Shown: one piece after another, positions 5,978-10,511 of the stretch
Layout of the letters: each line of letters opens with the position of its first letter
Numbering within the stretch: position 1 is the first letter of the stretch
Source of the DNA: an uncultured Eubacteriales bacterium
Lineage (GTDB): Bacteria > Bacillota > Clostridia > Oscillospirales > Oscillospiraceae
Reading direction: 5' to 3'
Assembly: GCA_900549705.1 (NCBI GenBank)
Contig: URPI01000071.1
Span: 1-10,511, forward strand
DNA: 10,511 nt
Notes under the pieces: model-generated
The model's input: only the letters and a program-made list of their open reading frames with translations
The model's database searches: none
Told to the model about the DNA's origin: nothing
Translations under genes and position numbers: made by a program

Positions 5978-6418
5978 ATGGATTCCAAACTGAATCTCGG
6001 GGCACTGCGTACCTGTATGGAGGCCTACAGTGCCTACTGCAAACCTCTGTGCCGGGAGCTGGGACTGCCGCAGACCGCCTTCGACATTCTCATGTTCCTG
6101 CACAACAACCCGGAGCACAGCACTGCCAGGGAAATCAGCAGCTTGCGGGGGTTGAAAGAAAACATCATTTCCATCAACGTCAACAAGCTGGTCAGCGAGG
6201 GCTACCTTCTGCGGCAAGGTGATGACAATGACCGGCGGAAGGTACATTTGCGATGTACCCAAAAAGCGGATGCAGTGGTGCAGAAGGGGCTTATCATCCA
6301 GGAGGCCTTTGTTCGGGAAATCCAGCAGGGGGTGAGCAGCCAGGAGCTGGCGACCCTATACCGCTGCCTGCACACCATCGCAGATAATGCGGCACGAATT
6401 CTAACCCAAACAAACTGA
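5978..6418 (+). CDS. MarR-family transcriptional regulator
   Basis: This is a 146-residue dimeric winged helix-turn-helix regulator, the usual MarR size. The start at 5978 has a GAGG ribosome site 9 bases upstream. An upstream in-frame extension to 5783 crosses the promoter and was rejected. The winged-helix region spans about 32-95: AFDILMFLHNNPEHSTAREI, then the recognition helix ENIISINVNKLVSEGYLLRQ, then the wing DDNDRRKVHLRCT (82-94), which matches the family's D-x-R-D-R-R wing pattern. The flanking helices, 5-30 and 97-143, form the dimer interface. It is the first gene of an operon with cdsA (14-base gap) and a CmpB-like gene. The ligand is unknown. The link to phospholipid synthesis recalls MarR-type lipid regulators such as FabT, but this is only context. 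Confidence 0.88.
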   Translation: MDSKLNLGALRTCMEAYSAYCKPLCRELGLPQTAFDILMFLHNNPEHSTAREISSLRGLKENIISINVNKLVSEGYLLRQGDDNDRRKVHLRCTQKADAVVQKGLIIQEAFVREIQQGVSSQELATLYRCLHTIADNAARILTQTN

Positions 6419-6432
6419 AAAAGAGGGATTGC

Positions 6433-7245
6433 ATGAAAAAGAGAACCACCAGTGCCGGGCTGATTGCCCTGATTTGCTACACAATATTGTATTATTCCGG
6501 TGTACCCATTGTCATTCAGGGAGCCGCCGCTGCGCTGTGCTGCTTCTGCGTTTATGAGTTGGGTGAGGCCACCGGCCAGATGGCCAAGGAAGCACTGTTC
6601 ACGCTGGTATTGCTGGCGGCAGGGCTGCTGAGCTTCTGGAATGCGGAGGAGGAGGCTCGGATTGCTGCCTTCTGTTTGGGTGTTTCCCTTCCGTTTTTCA
6701 CCCTGCTGATGGTGTTTCAGCCCAGAATGCAGCTGAAAAATGGCTGGAGCTTTGTGATACTTTCCGTTCTGGTATGTGCCCAGCTGCGCTCCATCATCGC
6801 TTTGCGGGCGCTGCCCTTCGGCATTCATCTGACCATGATGTGCATTACCGAGTGCTTTGCAACGGATGTGTTTGCCTATCTCATTGGCAGCAGATATGGC
6901 AAGCGTAAGCTGCTTCCTGCTGTCAGCCCCAATAAGACCCTGCTTGGCTCTGCCGCCGGGATGGCTGCCGCCGTGGCCTTCTGCCTGCTGTATGCCCTGG
7001 TGCTGAGCAAGCTAAAGGCGGTGTCCGTCAATTATGGGCTGCTGCTGGTGTATGCCGTCATTGCCAACGTGCTGGCGCAGTTTGGCGACCTGAGTATGTC
7101 CGTGGTGAAACGCATCACCGGCATCAAGGACTTTGGTACATTGATTCCCGGTCACGGCGGATTGCTGGATCGGTTTGACAGTCTTATTTTTGTGGTTCCG
7201 TTTACCCTGATTTTCTTCTGGGTGACTGGGGGATTCTTCTGCTGA
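6433..7245 (+). CDS. cdsA: Phosphatidate cytidylyltransferase (CDP-diglyceride synthase)
   Basis: This multi-pass membrane enzyme would make CDP-diacylglycerol from phosphatidate and CTP, the branch-point precursor of anionic phospholipids and phosphatidylethanolamine. It has 270 residues with about eight hydrophobic segments. The C-terminal family signature is intact: S-VVKR-ITGIKDFG-LIPGHGGLLDRFD (223-249), with the KD and DRFD acidic residues that bind metal. The middle block D-x-x-AYLIGSRYGKRKL followed by SPNKTLLGS (145-173) corresponds to the family SPxKTxEG region, with Leu at the often acidic position. The ribosome site is AGAGGG. It is not in the usual frr-uppS-cdsA-dxr neighbourhood, so it may be a second, regulated copy. 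Confidence 0.9.
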   Translation: MKKRTTSAGLIALICYTILYYSGVPIVIQGAAAALCCFCVYELGEATGQMAKEALFTLVLLAAGLLSFWNAEEEARIAAFCLGVSLPFFTLLMVFQPRMQLKNGWSFVILSVLVCAQLRSIIALRALPFGIHLTMMCITECFATDVFAYLIGSRYGKRKLLPAVSPNKTLLGSAAGMAAAVAFCLLYALVLSKLKAVSVNYGLLLVYAVIANVLAQFGDLSMSVVKRITGIKDFGTLIPGHGGLLDRFDSLIFVVPFTLIFFWVTGGFFC

Positions 7246-7258
7246 GGAGGCAACAATC

Positions 7259-7987
7259 ATGAACCTGTTTCTGACACTGGCATTTCTGTTTTCCATCGGT
7301 TCCACCTTCGGCTGGGTGCTGGAGTTGTTCTACCGCCGGTTTGTTTCCGGTGCCAACACGGAGCATAAGTGGATTAACCCCGGTTTCTGCACCGGTCCGT
7401 GCCTGCCAATCTATGGCAATGGGCTGTGCGCCCTGTATCTGCTGGCCAGCCTGGAGGGGCGACTGCCATGGATGAACAAATTTGTTATGTTTTTGTTGAT
7501 GGCGGTTGCCATGACCGGCATTGAGTACATTGCGGGGCTGCTGTGCCTGAAGGTTGCCAAGGTACGGCTGTGGGACTACAGTGACCAGTGGGGCAACATC
7601 CAGGGCATCATTTGCCCGCTGTTCTCCCTGTATTGGGCTGTTGGCGGTGCGCTGTACTATTTTTTGATTCATCCCCACATCCTGGGAGCGCTGGATTGGT
7701 TGAGCCGGAACCTGGCGTTCAGCTTCGTTATTGGGATGTATTTTGGCGTGTTCCTGCTGGACTTTGCCCATTCGGCCAACCTGGTTGCAAAGCTGCGGGC
7801 ATTTGCAAATGAGTATGATGTGGTAGTGCGCTATGAGGCGCTCAAGCTTCATATCCGTCAGGCCGAGGATGCGGCCAAACACAAATATCATTTCTTCCGT
7901 CCCTTCTATTCCGAGCTGCCCCTGCGGGAGCACCTGAAGCAGATGGCGGATGGCTTAGAGAAGCGTAAGATTAAAAAGGCAAAATAA
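7259..7987 (+). CDS. CmpB-family putative ABC transporter permease (PF06541 type)
   Basis: This is a 242-residue membrane protein of unknown function. It resembles the family named putative ABC transporter type IV / CmpB: GWVLELFYRR (18-27), INPGFCTGPCLPIYGNG (39-55), and a third block LWDYSDQWGNIQGIICPLFSLYWA, seen here at 104-127. About five hydrophobic segments lie between residues 3 and 170, followed by a basic, probably cytoplasmic helical tail (176-242) ending KKAK. It starts 13 bases after cdsA with a GAGGAGG ribosome site, so it is co-transcribed with marR and cdsA. No ATPase gene is adjacent, which leaves the transporter label doubtful. Confidence 0.8.
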   Translation: MNLFLTLAFLFSIGSTFGWVLELFYRRFVSGANTEHKWINPGFCTGPCLPIYGNGLCALYLLASLEGRLPWMNKFVMFLLMAVAMTGIEYIAGLLCLKVAKVRLWDYSDQWGNIQGIICPLFSLYWAVGGALYYFLIHPHILGALDWLSRNLAFSFVIGMYFGVFLLDFAHSANLVAKLRAFANEYDVVVRYEALKLHIRQAEDAAKHKYHFFRPFYSELPLREHLKQMADGLEKRKIKKAK

Positions 7988-7994
7988 CGAATAA

Positions 7995-8023
7995 GAGCCG
8001 AACCCGAAAAATGGGTTCGGCTC
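7995..8023. terminator. Probable bidirectional terminator between convergent operons
   Basis: An 11-bp perfect stem (GAGCCGAACCC / GGGTTCGGCTC, 7-base loop) lies 7 bases after the CmpB-like stop and about 48 bases after the asd stop. The plus-strand flank is ATTATATAT and the minus-strand flank is TTATTCGTTATTTT. Both are U-rich but without a long unbroken run, so efficiency may be moderate in each direction. Confidence 0.8.
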
Positions 8024-8056
8024 ATTATATATGGTTTAGGGGAACTTTTTGGCGCG

Positions 8057-8073
8057 AAGCGGAAATGCCGCTT
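8057..8073 (-). other. Stem-loop overlapping the asd stop codon
   Basis: On the minus strand AAGCGG pairs with CCGCTT (8068-8073 with 8057-8062, 5-base loop), starting at the second base of the asd TAA. No U-run follows, so it is not a terminator by itself. It may protect the 3' end or be chance. Confidence 0.4.
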
Positions 8074-9073
8074 ATTTTACTAGTAGTTCTGCAATCTGGA
8101 TGGCGTTGGTGGCGGCACCCTTGCGCACCTGGTCGCCGCAGCACCACAGACACAGACCGTTGGGATCGGTCAGGTCGGGACGGATGCGGCCAACAAAGAC
8201 AATGTCCTGGTCGCTGGTGTCCAGAGGCATGGGGTATTGCTTGCTGCTCAGGTCGTCCACCAGACGGCAGCCGGGGGCATTGGCGATGGCTTCCCGTGCT
8301 TGAGCGACGGTAACGGGGCGGTCAAAATGGAGGCTGACGGAGATGGAGTGGCTGCGCACCACGGGGACACGGACGCAGGTGCAGCTGACCTTCAATTCCG
8401 GCAGGTGCATGATTTTGCGTCCCTCGTTCTGCATTTTCATTTCCTCGCTGGTGTAGCCCTCGAACTGTTCGCCGCCAATCTGAGGAATCAGGTTGAAGGC
8501 AATCTGGTGAGAGAACACCTTGGGCTGATAGCTTTCGCCCTTCAGTAGCGCCTCCACTTCGCCCATCAGCTCCACAGGGCCGCCTGCGCCGGCACCGGAA
8601 ACAGCCTGATAGGTGGAGGCAGTCATGGTGCGGATGGGGCTGATGGCATTGAGGGCATTGACGGCTGTGACGGTGATAATGGTGGAGCAGTTGGGGTTCG
8701 AGATGATGCCGTGATGGTTCTTCACATCCTGGGGGTTGATTTCGGGAACCACCAGGGGTACATTTTCATCCAGCCGGAAGGCGGAGGAGTTGTCAACAAA
8801 GACAGCACCGGCCTTTACGATGGCGGGAGCGAAACGCTTGGCAATGTCGTTTTCCGCTGCACCCAGCACGATGTCCACGCCCTCAAAGGCATCATCGCGG
8901 GCTTCCTGGATGGTCACTTCCTCGCCCTTGAAGGTTACGGTCTTGCCGGCAGAGCGGGCAGAGGCCAGAGGAATCAGCTTGCCCACGGGAAAATTCCGTT
9001 CGGCCAAAATCTTCATCATTTCCTGTCCTACCGCGCCGGTGGCACCCAGGACGGCTACAGTGTACTGTTTCAT
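8072..9073 (-). CDS. asd: Aspartate-semialdehyde dehydrogenase
   Basis: This cytoplasmic enzyme reduces L-aspartyl-4-phosphate to L-aspartate-semialdehyde with NADPH, the second step towards lysine (and diaminopimelate), threonine and methionine. It has 333 residues, typical of the family. The nucleotide-binding loop is LGATGAVGQEM (9-19). The catalytic Cys is 129 in SNPNCSTI, Gln156 lies in TYQAVSGAGAGG, and the substrate-binding pair Arg235 and His242 in RVPVVRSHS keeps the 7-residue spacing seen in characterised enzymes. A C-terminal CGDQVRKGAATNAIQIAE closes the fold. The ATG at 9073 has an AGGAGTG ribosome site. It lies 75 bases downstream of lysC with no strong promoter between, so the two are probably one transcript. 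Confidence 0.97.
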   Translation of the reverse strand: MKQYTVAVLGATGAVGQEMMKILAERNFPVGKLIPLASARSAGKTVTFKGEEVTIQEARDDAFEGVDIVLGAAENDIAKRFAPAIVKAGAVFVDNSSAFRLDENVPLVVPEINPQDVKNHHGIISNPNCSTIITVTAVNALNAISPIRTMTASTYQAVSGAGAGGPVELMGEVEALLKGESYQPKVFSHQIAFNLIPQIGGEQFEGYTSEEMKMQNEGRKIMHLPELKVSCTCVRVPVVRSHSISVSLHFDRPVTVAQAREAIANAPGCRLVDDLSSKQYPMPLDTSDQDIVFVGRIRPDLTDPNGLCLWCCGDQVRKGAATNAIQIAELLVK

Positions 9074-9130
9074 ATTGATTCACTCCTATTTTGATGATAT
9101 TTTATGAGGGATAAGTTGATACGGGGGGAT

Positions 9131-9149
9131 ATGGCGGCACTGCCGCCAT
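9131..9149 (-). other. Perfect stem-loop overlapping the lysC stop codon, in the lysC-asd gap
   Basis: On the minus strand ATGGCGGCA and TGCCGCCAT are exact inverted repeats with one base between, which in practice folds as a 7-bp stem with a 5-base loop. It begins at the last base of the lysC TAA and is followed by ATCCCCCC, not a U-run. It is therefore more likely an mRNA processing or stability element than a terminator. Confidence 0.55.
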
Positions 9150-10462
9150 TATTTTACAAAGCTATCGTACAGCACCCGGATGGCGGTTCTGAAATCCTTA
9201 TTATCCACGCCGAAGATGATGTTCAGTTCGTCCGGACCCTGGTTAATCATGCGGATGTTGACCCCTGCTTCGCCCAGGGTGGCAAAAATCTTGCCGGAAA
9301 TGCCGGGGCGGAAAGCCATCTTTCGGCCAACGGCGGCTACCACTGCAATCTGGTCGTGGACGGTGAGGGTGTCCGGTTCCAGCTCCTTCTGAATCTCTGC
9401 CATGATGGAATAGAGACTTTGGGCAATGGCCTCAGTGGGCAGGACAACGGAAACATTGTCGATGCCGTTGGGCACATAATCAATGGAAATATTGTGGCGC
9501 TCGAAGATGGACAGCACCTTGCGCAGATACCCCACTTCACCGCTCAGGCCGCGTTTGCTCATGGAAATGATGCTGAAATCCTTCTTGCCGGTGATGCCGG
9601 TGAGGAAGCGGTTAGGGTCGGAATCCCCCTCGAAGGATTCCTTAATCATGGTTCCCGCATCGCCGGGGGCATTGGTGTTGCGGATATTCAGCGGAATGTT
9701 CTTTTCCCGCACGGGGAAGATGGTGCCCTCGTGAAGCACCTGGGCACCGGAGTAGCTCAGCTCCCGCAGCTCGTCATAGGTGACCTCGGGAATGGTGGCA
9801 GGGTTATCCACAATGCGGGGGTCGGCCATGAGGATGCCGGATACATCCGTCCAGTTTTCATACACGTCGGCATCCAGCGCCGCCGCCGCCAAAGCCCCGG
9901 TGATGTCGGAGCCGCCCCGGGAGAAGGTGCGGATTTTGCCGTCGGGCATCCGGCCATAAAAGCCGGGGATGACCATGCCGAAGCCTTTGTCCAGCTCTTT
10001 TAAAAGACCATAGGTTGCGGCCTGGTCAACGCTTCCATCGTACTTGAAGCGTACCCAGTCGGCGGCATCCACGAAAGCAAAGCCCAGGTAGGCCGCCATG
10101 AGCTTGGCAGAGAAATATTCACCCCGACTGGCAAGCTCATCCTGGCTGACCATCTTCCGGTCGAGGCCGCTCTTGAGGGCGGCGAACTCCGTTTCCAAAT
10201 CCAGGTCGATGCCCAGCTCGTCCCGGATTTCCAGGTAGCGGGAGCGAATCATTTCAAAAATATTGGAGCAGTCCACCCCATACTGGGTGTGGGCATGGCA
10301 AAGATACAGCAAATCGGTGATTTTATGGTCTTGACTGTCCCGCTTTCCGGCGGCGGAAACCACTACCACCCGGCGCTCCGGGTCGGCCAGCAGAATATCC
10401 CGCACCTTGCGGTACTGATTGGCATCCGCCATGGAGCTTCCGCCGAATTTCACAACTTTCAT
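9149..10462 (-). CDS. lysC: Aspartate kinase (aspartokinase), monofunctional
   Basis: This enzyme phosphorylates L-aspartate to 4-aspartyl phosphate, the committed step of the aspartate family of amino acids. It has 437 residues. The kinase domain covers about 1-290: VKFGGSSMAD (4-13), VVVSAAGKRDSQDHKITDLL (33-52), SRGEYFSAKLMAAYLG (112-127), and the block SRGGSDITGALAAAALDADV (181-200) leading into ENWTDVSGILMADPRIV (202-218). Two C-terminal ACT domains (about 295-360 and 372-437) are expected to bind a feedback inhibitor, usually lysine or threonine; which one cannot be told by eye. The start at 10462 has a GAGAGGA ribosome site. It is the first visible gene of the lysC-asd operon; its promoter and any leader lie mostly beyond the window edge. 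Confidence 0.95.
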   Translation of the reverse strand: MKVVKFGGSSMADANQYRKVRDILLADPERRVVVVSAAGKRDSQDHKITDLLYLCHAHTQYGVDCSNIFEMIRSRYLEIRDELGIDLDLETEFAALKSGLDRKMVSQDELASRGEYFSAKLMAAYLGFAFVDAADWVRFKYDGSVDQAATYGLLKELDKGFGMVIPGFYGRMPDGKIRTFSRGGSDITGALAAAALDADVYENWTDVSGILMADPRIVDNPATIPEVTYDELRELSYSGAQVLHEGTIFPVREKNIPLNIRNTNAPGDAGTMIKESFEGDSDPNRFLTGITGKKDFSIISMSKRGLSGEVGYLRKVLSIFERHNISIDYVPNGIDNVSVVLPTEAIAQSLYSIMAEIQKELEPDTLTVHDQIAVVAAVGRKMAFRPGISGKIFATLGEAGVNIRMINQGPDELNIIFGVDNKDFRTAIRVLYDSFVK

Positions 10463-10495
10463 ATGATGTTCCTCTCTCTTTGGTATGCACTCTGT

Positions 10496-10508
10496 GGCGC
10501 GAAGCGCC
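10496..10508 (-). other. Short GC hairpin in the lysC 5' leader, at the window edge
   Basis: On the minus strand GGCGC-TTC-GCGCC forms a 5-bp stem about 34 bases upstream of the lysC ATG. The leader is cut by the window end, so whether this belongs to a lysine riboswitch, another attenuator or nothing cannot be decided. Confidence 0.25.
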
Positions 10509-10511
10509 CCC

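Noticed and set aside
8050..10506. Exact 12-base repeat TGGCGCGAAGCG at 8050-8061 and 10495-10506, flanking asd-lysC
   Set aside because: About three 12-base matches are expected by chance in a window this size, and the copies sit in different structural contexts.

Overview
The window looks like chromosomal DNA of a low-to-mid-GC anaerobic Firmicute, probably a clostridial (Oscillospirales-type) gut bacterium. The reasons are the TTGACA/TATAAT-type promoters, strong AGGAGG ribosome sites, tRNA genes with encoded CCA, and the style of the Asd, aspartokinase and CmpB-like proteins. This placement is inference; there is no rRNA or other marker gene.

Layout. Positions 43-5183 (minus strand) hold a complete branched-chain amino acid (BCAA) ABC uptake operon, read in the order promoter, leader peptide, attenuator, livK (binding protein), terminator, livH, livM, livG, livF. 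Positions 5431-5789 (minus) hold a tRNA operon, Gly(UCC)-Arg(UCU)-His(GUG), with its own promoter and a perfect terminator. Positions 5923-7987 (plus) hold a three-gene operon: a MarR-family regulator, a CdsA-type phosphatidate cytidylyltransferase, and a CmpB-family membrane protein. A probably bidirectional terminator at 7995-8023 separates it from the convergent pair at 8072-10462 (minus), lysC then asd, which carry out the first two steps of the aspartate pathway (lysine, threonine, methionine).

The main discovery is upstream of livK. A 51-codon ORF with a near-consensus promoter and a strong ribosome site has no Ile, Leu or Val in its first 26 residues, but 14 of its last 25 residues are Ile, Leu or Val. 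Its stop codon is followed within 33 bases by an intrinsic terminator lying ahead of livK, and a competing antiterminator pairing can be drawn that starts two bases after the stop. This is the arrangement of a ribosome-stalling attenuator (as in enterobacterial ilv/leu leaders), here apparently controlling BCAA uptake in a Firmicute.

Two further regulatory signals deserve attention. The palindrome ATTCA-N4-TGAAT occurs both upstream of the liv promoter and in the marR leader, which suggests that the MarR protein may act on both. A second terminator between livK and livH probably sets the excess of binding protein over membrane components. The livK product also has a signal peptide without a lipobox cysteine, which is unusual if the host is a monoderm.
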